Both the position numbers and the translations under genes were made by a program. This document shows, piece by piece, positions 1 through 8,659 of a stretch of 64,000 bases of DNA (position 1 is its first letter; each line of letters starts with the position of its first letter). Origin of the DNA: Chloroflexota bacterium (GTDB taxonomy: Bacteria; Chloroflexota; Chloroflexia; Thermomicrobiales; JADLAZ01); the NCBI GenBank assembly GCA_020849725.1, contig JADLAZ010000160.1, forward strand, positions 62,001 to 126,000. The letters are read 5' to 3'. The notes below the pieces were generated by a model that saw only the letters and a list, made by a program, of their open reading frames with translations, was not told where the DNA came from and ran no database searches.

Positions 1-2
1 AG

Positions 3-1622
3 CACCGTCCGGCAATTGTGGCGCTGGCCCGTCGCGCCCAACGCCACTTCGGCGCGCCGCAGGACATCGAGTTCGCGATCGAGCAGGGAACCCTCTTCAT
101 CGTCCAGGCACGCCCGATCACGCGCATCGCCGTCGCTGAGCCAGGCGAGTGGACCAACGCCGACTTCCGCGACGGCGGCGTCGCCAGCGACGTCTGCACG
201 ACGCTGATGTGGTGGCTCTACGACCAGATTTGGGAGGCGTCGCTCAAGGGATCGTTGCGCGCCATCGGCCTGGACGGTCCCGACTTCGTCGCCGGCCGGC
301 TGTTCTTCGGTCGGCCGTACTGGAATGTCGGCGTCGTCAAGGCGCGCCTGCAACGGTTGCCGGGCTATGTTGAGCGCAACTTCGACACCGACCTGAGCAT
401 CGAGATCACCTACGACGGCCCGGGCGTCACCACGCCGGTGACGCTGCGAACGATGCTCGGCGCGCTGCCGCTGCTGTTCAAGATGAACGGCTTCCTGCGC
501 CGCCAGGAGGCCGCCGCCCGCGCATTGCTGACGACCGGCTTCGCCGCCATCGAGGCGCGCTGCGAGCCGGTTCCGGCCGACCCGCTCCCCGGCTTCGGCC
601 GCCTGATCGACGACGCCTACCGGCCGACCGAGACGACCTACTTCCAGACGGCGATGGCGACGACGCTGGCCAAGCAGGACTTCATGCAGGCTTTCCCCGG
701 CCTGGACTACATCACGCTCGTCGGCGGGCTGCCGCCGCTGCAGCACCTGGCGCCGGCCGAGGCGCTGCGGGCGATGGCCGCCCGCGGCGACACCGACGTC
801 ACGCTGCTGCTGACGCGCTTCCGGCACCGTGGCCGGCGCGAACTAGACCTGTGCGCCCCGCGCTGGGACGAGGACCGTGCCTGGGTCGAGGACCTGCTGC
901 GCCAGGCACGGGCCACGCCGCCGCCGGTCGCCACCAGCCGCGCCGCCTACGCCGAGGCGCGGGCGCGGGCGCGCGCCGCCCTGCCACGCTGGCGCCGGCT
1001 CGAATTCGACCGCAAGCTCGATCGGCTGCGCACCTTCGTCTGGCTGCGCGAGGAACTGCGCGACGTCTCCAGTCGGATATACTATCATCTGCGCCGGCAC
1101 CTGCTGGCGATCGCCGCGCGCCACGACCTGGGCGACGACATCTTCTTCATGACCGGGCCGGAGATCCTGGCGCTCGATCGGTCCGAGGTCGCCGCCCGGC
1201 GCGATGCCTTCGACGGCTACCGCACCTTCCGCCCGCCCAACGAGTTGGGCGGCCCGCACCACGGCGACCGACCGGTCGCGCCGCCCGGCGTGCCGCGCGG
1301 CGTCGGCGCCAGCCCCGGTGTTGCCGAGGGCACAGCCCGCGTCGCCGTCAACATCGACGACACGCCGCGCATCGAGTCCGGCGCGATCCTCGTCTGCGCC
1401 TTCACCGACCCGGGCTGGACGCCAGTGCTGGGCCGCGTCGCCGGTGTCGTCACCGAGACGGGCGGCCTGCTGAGCCACGCCGCCGTCATCTGTCGCGAGT
1501 TCGGCATCCCGGCAGTCCTGGCCGTGCCCGACGCCACCCGACGTATCCGCGACGGCGAGCGCGTGACCGTCGACGGCCACGCCGGCACGGTCACGCTCCT
1601 GGACCGGCCGCCAGCCACCTGA
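3..1622 (+). CDS. PEP-synthase-like protein, C-terminal part (partial, 5' end outside window)
   Basis: The reading frame is open from base 3, so the gene begins upstream of the window. The visible start carries the ARPIT motif that ends the ATP-grasp (PPDK N-terminal) domain of phosphoenolpyruvate synthase/pyruvate phosphate dikinase proteins. A roughly 380-residue helical middle region follows. The C-terminal mobile phosphohistidine domain contains GASPGVAEG, then TDPGW, ETGGLLSHAAV (His codon 1476-1478, expected phosphocarrier) and IPAVLAVP. Family members move phosphate from ATP through the swivelling His to pyruvate or another acceptor; rifampicin phosphotransferases share this architecture, so the acceptor here is uncertain. 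It converges with the AMP ligase on the other strand, and the two coding ends overlap by 32 bp. A second related protein without the ATP-grasp part lies at 5272-7071. Confidence 0.85.
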   Translation, partial: HRPAIVALARRAQRHFGAPQDIEFAIEQGTLFIVQARPITRIAVAEPGEWTNADFRDGGVASDVCTTLMWWLYDQIWEASLKGSLRAIGLDGPDFVAGRLFFGRPYWNVGVVKARLQRLPGYVERNFDTDLSIEITYDGPGVTTPVTLRTMLGALPLLFKMNGFLRRQEAAARALLTTGFAAIEARCEPVPADPLPGFGRLIDDAYRPTETTYFQTAMATTLAKQDFMQAFPGLDYITLVGGLPPLQHLAPAEALRAMAARGDTDVTLLLTRFRHRGRRELDLCAPRWDEDRAWVEDLLRQARATPPPVATSRAAYAEARARARAALPRWRRLEFDRKLDRLRTFVWLREELRDVSSRIYYHLRRHLLAIAARHDLGDDIFFMTGPEILALDRSEVAARRDAFDGYRTFRPPNELGGPHHGDRPVAPPGVPRGVGASPGVAEGTARVAVNIDDTPRIESGAILVCAFTDPGWTPVLGRVAGVVTETGGLLSHAAVICREFGIPAVLAVPDATRRIRDGERVTVDGHAGTVTLLDRPPAT

Positions 1623-3105
1623 CACGGCCCGGCACGGCCAGCATCGCTGCCAGCCGGCCCAGGTCAACCTTCGACCGGCTGCGGCGGTCGCCCGGCAGAT
1701 CGCCCAGCACGGCCACGCCGGCGATCGGCCAGGTGTGCCAGACGACAAACTCGGCCAGCGCAGCGATGTGCGCCGCCCGCTGGCGCGCGCTACCGGCGGC
1801 GGCCACCGCCAGCACCGGCCGCGGCCCCTGGCCCGTGTCGACGACGACCAGTGCCGCCGCCTCGACCCACGGCAGCGTCTCGACCACCGGCTCGACTACA
1901 GCCGGCACTGGCCCGCCCGGCGCGATCTGTGCTGCCCGACCCAGCAGCCACAGCCGGCCCTGGTCGTCGAGCCGGGCCACATCGCCGGTGTCGTGCGGCG
2001 TCGGGTTGCCTGCGACACGCCGGCCGCTGACGATGAGCCGGCCGGCGCCGGCCGGCGCACCCGGCAGCGGCGCGAAAGCCAGGTCAAGGCCAGCCACCGG
2101 CTGGCCGACGCACAGTCCGCCGGTTGGTGTCGCGGCAACGGCAGCCAGGTAGTCGGCGGCCTCGATCGTCGCGATCGGCTCGACTTCCGTGCATGCGTAG
2201 GCGATGGTGATGCGCGCCGCCGGCGCCAGCGCCTGCAGCCGCTGCACCAGTGCCGGCCGCACCGGCGCGCCGCCGACGGCCATTGCCCTCAGCCCGGCTA
2301 GGCTGTCCAGCCCGGCCGCTGCCGCCAGCGCCGCGAACAGCGATGGGAAGCCGACCGCTGTCACCGGCCGGCCGTGGCGCACCGTTGCCAGCAGCGCCGC
2401 GCCGTCGGGCTGCCCGCGCGGCGGCAGCAGGCTGACCACGCCAGCGCCGAGGTTGTGCAGCACGAACAGCGGCAGCCCGATCAGATCGACCTCGCCCGCC
2501 ACCGGCCGCCGCACCTCCGTCAGCGCGTCGTGCTGGCCGCGCAGCACGCCGTGCGCCCGGTGGACCGGCTTCGGCCGCGCCGTCGTGCCGCTGGTAAATG
2601 ACAGCAGCGCCGAGTCGGCCGCGTCGCGCGCCACCGGCGGCTCCTGGCCGGTAGTGGCCGGCGCCAGCGGGCGCAGACCCGGCAGCCGGGTCGCGCCCAG
2701 GCTGAAGCGCAGCCGCGCCCGCCGCAGACCGGGCTGCAGTGCCGCCAGCGGCCACAGCCACGGGCTGGCGACGACGGCCGCCGGCGCCGTTCCCGCTACG
2801 ACTGCCAGCCGCTCCCTGACCCCACCCGCCGCCGGCGGCACGACGACGGCCGCGCCCGTCCACAGGCAGGCGGCGATGACGGCCAGCGCCGCCGCCGGGT
2901 CGGGCGCCAGCAACACCACCCGCTCCCCCGGCTGCAGGCCCGCCGCCCGCAGCGTGGCCGCCAACCCGCCGGTCACCGCCGCGAGACCGGCAAAGGTCCA
3001 GCGCACCACGCCGTCCGGCCCCAGCAGCGCCGGCGCATCGCCTCGGTCCCGCGCCGACCGCACCAGCAACTCGGCGACGTTGGCGCTGTCGCTCGCCGTG
3101 CTCAG
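1591..3105 (-). CDS. AMP-dependent acyl-CoA synthetase/ligase
   Basis: An adenylate-forming enzyme of 504 residues that would activate a carboxylic acid as acyl-AMP and pass it to CoA or another acceptor. Core motifs are present: P-loop TSGTTARPK (171-179), YACTE (303-307), TGD (373-375) with the downstream WLLGR hinge (386-390), and the C-terminal catalytic Lys (about 478) in RSRSK. It is the last gene of the operon. No ATG, GTG or TTG sits at a plausible place. A CTG at 3103-3105 overlaps the stop of the upstream acetyltransferase as CTGA and lies 6 nt after a perfect GGAGG, so I chose it. A TTG 12 codons further in is the alternative. The open frame extends upstream to 3480, but that part lies inside the acetyltransferase gene. 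The substrate is unknown. Confidence 0.85.
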   Translation of the reverse strand: MSTASDSANVAELLVRSARDRGDAPALLGPDGVVRWTFAGLAAVTGGLAATLRAAGLQPGERVVLLAPDPAAALAVIAACLWTGAAVVVPPAAGGVRERLAVVAGTAPAAVVASPWLWPLAALQPGLRRARLRFSLGATRLPGLRPLAPATTGQEPPVARDAADSALLSFTSGTTARPKPVHRAHGVLRGQHDALTEVRRPVAGEVDLIGLPLFVLHNLGAGVVSLLPPRGQPDGAALLATVRHGRPVTAVGFPSLFAALAAAAGLDSLAGLRAMAVGGAPVRPALVQRLQALAPAARITIAYACTEVEPIATIEAADYLAAVAATPTGGLCVGQPVAGLDLAFAPLPGAPAGAGRLIVSGRRVAGNPTPHDTGDVARLDDQGRLWLLGRAAQIAPGGPVPAVVEPVVETLPWVEAAALVVVDTGQGPRPVLAVAAAGSARQRAAHIAALAEFVVWHTWPIAGVAVLGDLPGDRRSRSKVDLGRLAAMLAVPGRVRWLAAGPGA

Positions 3106-4136
3106 GCGATGCCTCCAGTCAGAACCCGCTCGAAGGTGGCGTAGCGGCGCAGCGGCGTGCCCCAGCGGCCGGCGATGCGCGCCGAGGTCGAGCCGACGGC
3201 CATCAGCGCGTGGATAGCCCGCGTCGCGCCGCGCGCCACCGCCAGCTCGTGGGCGACGCCGGCCAGCGCCAGGCCGAACCCAGGGTGCTGCCGCCGCACG
3301 TCCGGCGCGACGGCCAGCGTCTTGACCACCAGCGTCTCCCCCGCCATCAGCGCGAAGATGAAGCCGACCGGCTGGCCGGCCGGGTCGAGCAGGAAGCGCA
3401 CAAAGGCAGGATCGGTGCTGGCCACCAGCGGCGCGAAGGCGTGCTGGAACTCGTCCTCCTCGATCGGCGTGAAGCCCCAACTGCCGGCGAAGGCGTCCGC
3501 CGTCAGCCGGTGCAGGCGGGCAAGCTCCTCGACCGGGCGGGCCGGGTTGAAGGGGCGCTCGGCGAAGCCGGCGCGGTGCAGGCGGGCGACGATCTGGCGG
3601 GTGTCAGCGACGACGGCGCGCGGGTCGGCGACGAGCGAGACGGCCTCGCTCGCCGGCCGGTAGCCGCCGGCGGCCAGCACAGCCGGCAGCCCGACGCCGG
3701 TGACTGGCTCGAGCGGGAACGGCGGCATGCCGCCCAGCGCAGGATGGAGCACTGTGATCGCCCGGTGGCTGTACCAGGTCGACAGTTGCAGGGGCGCGCG
3801 CACGACGGCCGCGCCCGCACTCGCCAGCCAGGCGGCGCCGGCGTCCAGCGCCGCCCCGAGCGCGGCCGGGTCGTCGCCGGCGATGAAGCCGATGGCGCCG
3901 ACTGCGCCGCCGGCCGCGCGCTGGCGCGGGTCGAGGCTGGCCACTAGCCGCACCGCCACGCCCGTGCCCGTGCGCGCCACGAACGCCCGCCGGACACCCT
4001 GGTGCAGGAAGGGCTGCCCCGGCCCGAGCAGCCGGCGCTCGCTCGCCGCCAGCGGCAGCGCCGACGCGGCGACCGCCAGCGCCGGCGCCAGGTCGCCGGC
4101 GTCGATCGCCTGCACCGTCACACCGGCCGCGGTCAC
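3102..4136 (-). CDS. GNAT family N-acetyltransferase (double-length)
   Basis: A protein of 344 residues. The C-terminal half has a recognisable GNAT fold: GQPVGFIFAL (beta4), then LVVKTLAVAPDVRRQHPGFG, which stands in for the acyl-CoA pyrophosphate loop R/Q-x-x-G-x-G/A. The N-terminal half (about 1-170) is weakly GNAT-like, so the protein may be a degenerate tandem GNAT. The ATG at 4136 overlaps the upstream BtaA-like stop as ATGA, and the stop overlaps the ligase start as CTGA, so all three should be translated together. In this operon it could acylate an amino group put on by the aminocarboxypropyl transferase; that role is inference. Confidence 0.8.
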   Translation of the reverse strand: MTAAGVTVQAIDAGDLAPALAVAASALPLAASERRLLGPGQPFLHQGVRRAFVARTGTGVAVRLVASLDPRQRAAGGAVGAIGFIAGDDPAALGAALDAGAAWLASAGAAVVRAPLQLSTWYSHRAITVLHPALGGMPPFPLEPVTGVGLPAVLAAGGYRPASEAVSLVADPRAVVADTRQIVARLHRAGFAERPFNPARPVEELARLHRLTADAFAGSWGFTPIEEDEFQHAFAPLVASTDPAFVRFLLDPAGQPVGFIFALMAGETLVVKTLAVAPDVRRQHPGFGLALAGVAHELAVARGATRAIHALMAVGSTSARIAGRWGTPLRRYATFERVLTGGIA

Positions 4137-5275
4137 ATCCCACCCCTTGGGCGGCTGCCTGCTGCCCGCACCGACTCGACCACGAACCGCGAGTAGATGA
4201 AGACGCGATCGCGGGCGTAGAGGGCCGCCGCCTCATTGTCGAGGCTGTCCAGAAGATGCGCCATCTTCGGCGGGCGACGGCGGTCGGCCAGGTTGTTCCA
4301 GTAGCAGAGGCGAGCGCCCGGCCGGCCGACGCGCGCCACCTCCGCCAGCGTCGCCGCGTAGGCGTCGGGATCGAACAGTTCGAAGATGTCCGACAGGTAG
4401 AAGGCGTCGACCGAGGCCGAGGGGAGGGCAGCCAGCACCGTCGCCAGGTCGGCCGTCTCCACCACCAGCCGGTCGGTCAGCGTCGGCAGCCGCGCCAGCG
4501 CCGCCGGCTGCAGGTACGGCGGGAAGCGTTCCGGCCGGTCGTAGCCGCCGGCGATCATGTAGGTGACGTACGGGTTGTCGGCGATCGGCACCTCGGTCAG
4601 CCCATGCCGGCAGCGGCGCAGATAGTGGCCAGCGATGTCGTCGATGGAGTTGTGCTCGAACAGGGCCGGGTGCCGCCCGAACCGTGCCAGCAGCGGCCGG
4701 CTGAAGAAGACGCGGAAGAGTGCCCGCCAGGCCGGCCGATCCCAGTGCTGGTCGTAGAGGCGGCGCTGCTCGGCGAGCGTCGTCGCCGCCAGCATCGCCC
4801 GCAGCGTCGCTCGGCCCGGCACGACGCGCAGCACGGTCCGCCGGAACACGTCCAGGTACCGCTCGAAGCGGCCGGTGTGGATCACGCCGCGGCGTAGGTC
4901 GGCCGACGCGCTGTCCCAGAAGGTCGCGGCTGCCGCCGGCAACGCGGGCCGCACCTGCTGGTAGGTCGCCGGCCGATCCGGGTCGTCGCCCGCGCCGAGG
5001 AACGGCCCGACCGCCGCCGCCGGCAGTCGCCGCAGCGCCGCCACCTTCAGCGCCACCAGCGCCGTCTGGGCCGGGTTGAGGTCGACCGCCAGCAGCCGGC
5101 CCGGCTCGTCGAGCAGCAGCGCCAGCGGGTTGTCGCCAGCGGCCGCCACCGCCAGCACGGTGTCGCCCGGTCGGATGCGCAGCGCCGCCCGCGCCACGGC
5201 CACGTCCTCCCAGGCCTGACTGTAGAGCACGCGCCGGCCGAGATCGGTCGTGTGCGTCGCCGCGCCGGCCGTCAT
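4133..5275 (-). CDS. DUF3419/BtaA-like aminocarboxypropyl transferase
   Basis: This 380-residue protein opens with the DUF3419 signature: VLYSQAWEDVAV (about 16-27), then the SAM-binding region VLAVAAAGDNPLALLL and VDLNPAQ. Characterised BtaA proteins of this family transfer the 3-amino-3-carboxypropyl group of S-adenosylmethionine to diacylglycerol, the first step of betaine-lipid synthesis. No BtaB-like N-methyltransferase is seen next to it, so the product may stay unmethylated or be modified otherwise, for example by the GNAT that follows. The ATG overlaps the upstream gene as ATGA and the stop overlaps the next gene as ATGA. Family assignment is strong; the acceptor lipid is not known. 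Confidence 0.85.
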   Translation of the reverse strand: MTAGAATHTTDLGRRVLYSQAWEDVAVARAALRIRPGDTVLAVAAAGDNPLALLLDEPGRLLAVDLNPAQTALVALKVAALRRLPAAAVGPFLGAGDDPDRPATYQQVRPALPAAAATFWDSASADLRRGVIHTGRFERYLDVFRRTVLRVVPGRATLRAMLAATTLAEQRRLYDQHWDRPAWRALFRVFFSRPLLARFGRHPALFEHNSIDDIAGHYLRRCRHGLTEVPIADNPYVTYMIAGGYDRPERFPPYLQPAALARLPTLTDRLVVETADLATVLAALPSASVDAFYLSDIFELFDPDAYAATLAEVARVGRPGARLCYWNNLADRRRPPKMAHLLDSLDNEAAALYARDRVFIYSRFVVESVRAAGSRPRGGM

Positions 5276-7071
5276 CGGCGAACCGATCCGGCCGCGGCCG
5301 GCGGCCCATCGTGGACCTCGATCCGGCCGGTCGCGCCATCAATCGTCAGCCACTGGCCGGAGTGGAAGGTCGCCGTCGCGCCGGCCACGCCGACGATCGT
5401 CGGCAGCCCCAACTCACGCGCGACGATGGCCGAGTGCGACAGCAGCCCGCCGCGCTCGACGACCAGACCGGCCGCCGCTGCCAGCAGCGCCACCCAGCCC
5501 GGGTCGGTCGCCTCGGCGACGATGATGCGCCCGGCGACATCGCCGGCCTGGCGCGGGTCGCGCACGACCTGGCACGGCGCCGTCACCCGGCCGGGACTGG
5601 CGCCCGCGCCCGTCAGCGGCCCACCAGCCGGCGCGGCCACCGGCGCGGCCTCGATCTGTCCCAGCACGACCGGCCCGCGCGTGCGGAACCGGTTCGGCAG
5701 CAGAGGCCCGACGGCAAAGGCGCGGTACTCGGCCCGCCGGCGCGCGACTAGCGGCGGCAGCGGCGCGACCGCGCCCGTGCCCCGCACCGCCGCGGCGATC
5801 TCGGCCAACTCCAGGTAGTGGACGTCAGCCGGGTCGGCCAGCGCGCCAGCCGCCACCAGCGCCCGCCCCAGCACCGTCACGATCGGCCGGCCCAATCCAA
5901 ACACCTGGCCGCGGGCGAAGCGCAGTTGCTCGCGCCAGCGGACGTGGTAGCGCGCCCGCGCCAGCACCAGCGCGAACACTGCCCGCCGCGCCGGGCCGCA
6001 CCACCAGCCGGCCGCCGCCAGCCGGCGCCGCGCCTCGGCCGCCGCCGCTGCCCGATCCGGCGCGACCGGCGCGGTCGCCGGGGCCGTCACCAGTGCCGCC
6101 AGTGCCGCCAGCAGCGGCGCCGGGTCGTCCCGGTAGGTGGCGCGATCGAGCTTTAGCTCCTCCGGACAGCGGTCGCCCCAGCGCGCCAGGTAGTCGTCGA
6201 GCCGGCCGTGCAAGCCGGCCAGCGCCGGGTCGGTTGTCAGCCGCCCTGCCAGATCGGCCGGGTCATCCTCCGTCAGCGCCGCCCGCCAGGCCGGCTCGGC
6301 GCGCGCCGCTGCCGCCAGCGCCCGCAGGCCCGTCGCCGGCGCGACGCTCGGCAACGCGCCGTCGCGCAGCAGTGCCGCCACCAGCGCGTCGGCGTCCGGT
6401 CCCAGCCAGCGCTCGGCCAGCCGACGCAGCGTGCCGTGGAAGACCATCACGAACAGGTCATTCAGCAATGGCGCCCGCCAGTTGGCGATCGCCCGCCGGC
6501 TGGTGCGCTCGAACAGCGTCAGCAGCGCGTCGGCCGACAGTTGCTCCAGATCGACCACCGCCGTCTCCCGGCGCAGGTCGGCGATCACCCGCTCGAAGCG
6601 GCCGGCGGTTCGGCCGAAGGTGATCAGGAACCAGGTCAGGCGCAGCCCGATGCCGGCCATCTCCAGCGCCCGGGCCAGGCCGCCCTGCGAGCGAACCGGC
6701 GCCACGCCCTGACCCGGACCAGCGGCGCCCATCATCCGCTCCAGCAGCGCCCGGCTGTGGCGAAAGCCCGGCAGCAGCGCCAGCACGACGTGCCAGCTTG
6801 TGACGTTGTAGTAGACCCGCCCCTGGATCAGTCCGATCATCTGCTCGAAGACCGGCGCGTGCGCTGCCAGCGCTGGCTCGGACACGCCGACCGTGCGGCA
6901 GAGCTGGCGGTAGACGTCGGCGTAGGCGGCGCGAGCGACCGAGTAGGTCAGCGGCGTCGTCAGCCCGGGGTAGCTCTCGACGATGTTAGCGTTGTCCCAC
7001 AACCGCACCTCGGTTGTGGGGTCGGCTAGCTCGGCCGGCGCAGTGGCCGGGCGACCCGCAGTCGCTGTCAT
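5272..7071 (-). CDS. PEP-synthase-like protein lacking the ATP-grasp domain
   Basis: A protein of 599 residues equivalent to the C-terminal two thirds of PEP-synthase-like enzymes. It starts almost directly at the linker (RLWDNANIVESYPG, about 23-36) and ends with the swivelling phosphohistidine domain GASPGRV, TDPGW, ERGGLLSHSAIV (His546) and LPTIVGV. The ATP-binding N-terminal domain is absent. The ATG at 7071 overlaps the UbiA stop as ATGA, so this is its natural start and not a truncation by mis-annotation. It could work with a separate ATP-grasp subunit, or use the acceptor domain in another way. The related gene at 3-1622 appears to keep the ATP-grasp end. Its place between UbiA and BtaA-like genes suggests phosphoryl transfer to a prenyl or lipid alcohol (inference). 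Confidence 0.82.
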   Translation of the reverse strand: MTATAGRPATAPAELADPTTEVRLWDNANIVESYPGLTTPLTYSVARAAYADVYRQLCRTVGVSEPALAAHAPVFEQMIGLIQGRVYYNVTSWHVVLALLPGFRHSRALLERMMGAAGPGQGVAPVRSQGGLARALEMAGIGLRLTWFLITFGRTAGRFERVIADLRRETAVVDLEQLSADALLTLFERTSRRAIANWRAPLLNDLFVMVFHGTLRRLAERWLGPDADALVAALLRDGALPSVAPATGLRALAAAARAEPAWRAALTEDDPADLAGRLTTDPALAGLHGRLDDYLARWGDRCPEELKLDRATYRDDPAPLLAALAALVTAPATAPVAPDRAAAAAEARRRLAAAGWWCGPARRAVFALVLARARYHVRWREQLRFARGQVFGLGRPIVTVLGRALVAAGALADPADVHYLELAEIAAAVRGTGAVAPLPPLVARRRAEYRAFAVGPLLPNRFRTRGPVVLGQIEAAPVAAPAGGPLTGAGASPGRVTAPCQVVRDPRQAGDVAGRIIVAEATDPGWVALLAAAAGLVVERGGLLSHSAIVARELGLPTIVGVAGATATFHSGQWLTIDGATGRIEVHDGPPAAAGSVRR

Positions 7072-7994
7072 ACCGGCCCTCCAGAGCGCAGCACAGCGAT
7101 GATCACCGGCCAGACGAGCAGCGCCAGCACGCCCACCGCCACCGCCGCCCGCAGCCGGCCCAGTCGCGGCCGGCGCACCGTGGTCGCCGCCACGATGGCC
7201 ACCGCGATGGCCACCAGCAGAGGCGGCCAGGGCACTCCACCGACCGCCAGCGCCCAGCCTGCGCCCCCGGCCGCGCCACCCCCCAGCGCCATGACCGCCA
7301 ACGCCGCCGCCGCCGCTGGCCCGTGCGCGCCAGAGTAGGTGACGACAGCGAGCTGCTCCTCCTCTGGACCGCGCGTCTTCCGGCCGACTTCCAGCGCCAG
7401 CCCCGCGCCCCAGGCCAGCAGAACGATGCCAGCCAGCGCTCCCCCCAGCGGCGCGCCTGGCCGGGCGAACCAGACCCCGACCATGATCAGCGGCACGATC
7501 GGCGAGTGGCGCAGCGCATCGACGACCGGCCCTGGCCGGCGGCCCCAGATCCGGTCGGACCAGGCGGTGGCCAGCGACACCCCCATCGCCGCCAGAACGG
7601 CGACCAGCACCGGCACGCCCAGCCATGCCGCCAGCACCATCGCGCCGCCAGCGGCGAGAGCCGCCAGCACGGTCAACTCGCCGGCCGACACCAGTCCGCG
7701 CGGCAGTGGGCGCTCGGGTCGGCCAGCCAGGTCCGCGCCGAGGTCGGCGAGGTCATCGGTCAGACGCAGGCGCAGGAAGGCCAGCGTCACCAGCGCCAGC
7801 GCCAGCAGCGTGCGGGCGTCCAGCCAAACGCTGTGGCCGACCGTCGCCGCCGCCGCCGCGCTGCCGCCGGCGGTGAAGGCCAGCAGCAGTGGCCCGTAGG
7901 CCAGCGGCGGAAACCGCTCCCACACGTATCGCCCGAGCCGAGCCGGCAGTGGCCTGGCGGCCCGTACCGGCGGTGTGTCGAGCCGACCGCGCAT
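7068..7994 (-). CDS. UbiA-family prenyltransferase
   Basis: A polytopic membrane protein of 308 residues with about eight or nine hydrophobic segments. The first Asp-rich motif of the UbiA superfamily is recognisable as RLTDDLADLGADLAGRPERP (about 87-106), with the usual RP-x-x-RG sequence after it; a second Asp region, SDRIWGRRPGPVVD, lies about 60 residues later. UbiA enzymes transfer a prenyl chain from a diphosphate to an aromatic, quinone-precursor or glycerol-phosphate acceptor in the membrane. The ATG at 7994 has a GAGAGGAG ribosome site. Its stop overlaps the next gene as ATGA. Nothing nearby belongs to ubiquinone or menaquinone synthesis, so the acceptor is probably made in this operon (inference). 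Confidence 0.85.
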   Translation of the reverse strand: MRGRLDTPPVRAARPLPARLGRYVWERFPPLAYGPLLLAFTAGGSAAAAATVGHSVWLDARTLLALALVTLAFLRLRLTDDLADLGADLAGRPERPLPRGLVSAGELTVLAALAAGGAMVLAAWLGVPVLVAVLAAMGVSLATAWSDRIWGRRPGPVVDALRHSPIVPLIMVGVWFARPGAPLGGALAGIVLLAWGAGLALEVGRKTRGPEEEQLAVVTYSGAHGPAAAAALAVMALGGGAAGGAGWALAVGGVPWPPLLVAIAVAIVAATTVRRPRLGRLRAAVAVGVLALLVWPVIIAVLRSGGPV

Positions 7995-8011
7995 CCGCTC
8001 CTCTCGCACGG

Positions 8012-8242
8012 TCACACCCGCCGCTGAGCCAGTGTCGTCCGCGCGCCCTGGACGATCTCTACCAGCATCCAGCCAAGGAAGTAGGCCGCGATCAAGACAA
8101 TGAGATTGACGATGCCCAATGTAAAGGGAATGCACAGCAGGAACAGCAGGAACAGGTCATCCACATTCGCGGGACCGACAAGTGCGGTCGCGATTGCAGC
8201 CACGAGTATGCTGCCGACCAGCAAGCGCACCAGATGCTTCAT
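8012..8242 (-). CDS. small membrane protein, paralog of 8394-8645
   Basis: A 76-residue protein made almost entirely of two long hydrophobic segments, starting MKHLVRLLVGS and ending in a short basic tail. It resembles the 83-residue product of the preceding gene: LVRLLVGSIL against LVRILIGGIV near the start, and LGWMLVEI against VGFIMLEV near the end. No known family is recognised. An in-frame ATG at 8263 is possible, but neither start has a good ribosome site. It lies 17 bp upstream of the UbiA start, so it is part of the operon and may be a subunit or anchor for the membrane enzymes. Confidence 0.65.
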   Translation of the reverse strand: MKHLVRLLVGSILVAAIATALVGPANVDDLFLLFLLCIPFTLGIVNLIVLIAAYFLGWMLVEIVQGARTTLAQRRV

Positions 8243-8295
8243 AGCCAGTGGTGTGTCAGGCATCGATTGCCGACCATGGACCGCATCGCCTCCGT

Positions 8296-8324
8296 GTCGG
8301 GGCATCCCTGGTAGGTGCCCCGAC
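8296..8324. other. intercistronic hairpin between the two small membrane genes
   Basis: GTCGGGGCA (8296-8304) and TGCCCCGAC (8316-8324) form a perfect 9-bp stem in the only sizeable gap (about 150 bp) inside the operon. No U-tract follows, so it more likely tunes mRNA stability or partial read-through than stops transcription completely. Confidence 0.5.
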
Positions 8325-8393
8325 CATGCGCTTCACGTCTGACGAACCCCTGGTAGTCACCTCCGGCGCGCTCGATAGCAGGCGCCGTCGCGG

Positions 8394-8645
8394 TCAGGTC
8401 GATGCCGGCCGGCGACTGACCGCCGCACGCACTGCCAGTGCGACCTCGAGCATGATAAAGCCGACGACCCAGGACACCCCAAGCAGCACCGCCCCTCCGA
8501 CGCCCGCGGTGCAGACGACCAGCAGGACGAGCATGCTCAGCCAGTCCTGGCCAACAAGGAGCGCAAAACCGATAAGGACGACGATACCCCCAATAAGTAT
8601 GCGGACCAGCGTGCGGTAGAGCATGCTGTTGGATGATACGCTCAT
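8394..8645 (-). CDS. small two-helix membrane protein
   Basis: An 83-residue hydrophobic protein with two predicted transmembrane stretches (about 12-30 and 38-68) and an Arg-rich end (RAAVSRRPAST). It is paralogous to the next gene in the operon (8012-8242). The start at 8645 is 14 bp after the stop of the large membrane protein, with a second possible start at the internal Met8. I recognise no family. Short distances on both sides and the matching strand argue that it belongs to the nine-gene operon. Confidence 0.65.
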   Translation of the reverse strand: MSVSSNSMLYRTLVRILIGGIVVLIGFALLVGQDWLSMLVLLVVCTAGVGGAVLLGVSWVVGFIMLEVALAVRAAVSRRPAST

Positions 8646-8659
8646 CGTTGCCGCCTCCG

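Noticed and set aside
843..1748. Long minus-strand frame (301 codons) opposite the PEP-synthase-like gene
   Set aside because: It is a GC-skew shadow of a well-supported gene; no motif and no ribosome site.
3106..3480. N-terminal extension of the AMP ligase frame up to an ATG at 3480
   Set aside because: It lies wholly inside the acetyltransferase gene and encodes Arg/Gly-rich sequence without similarity; the CTGA junction explains the start better.
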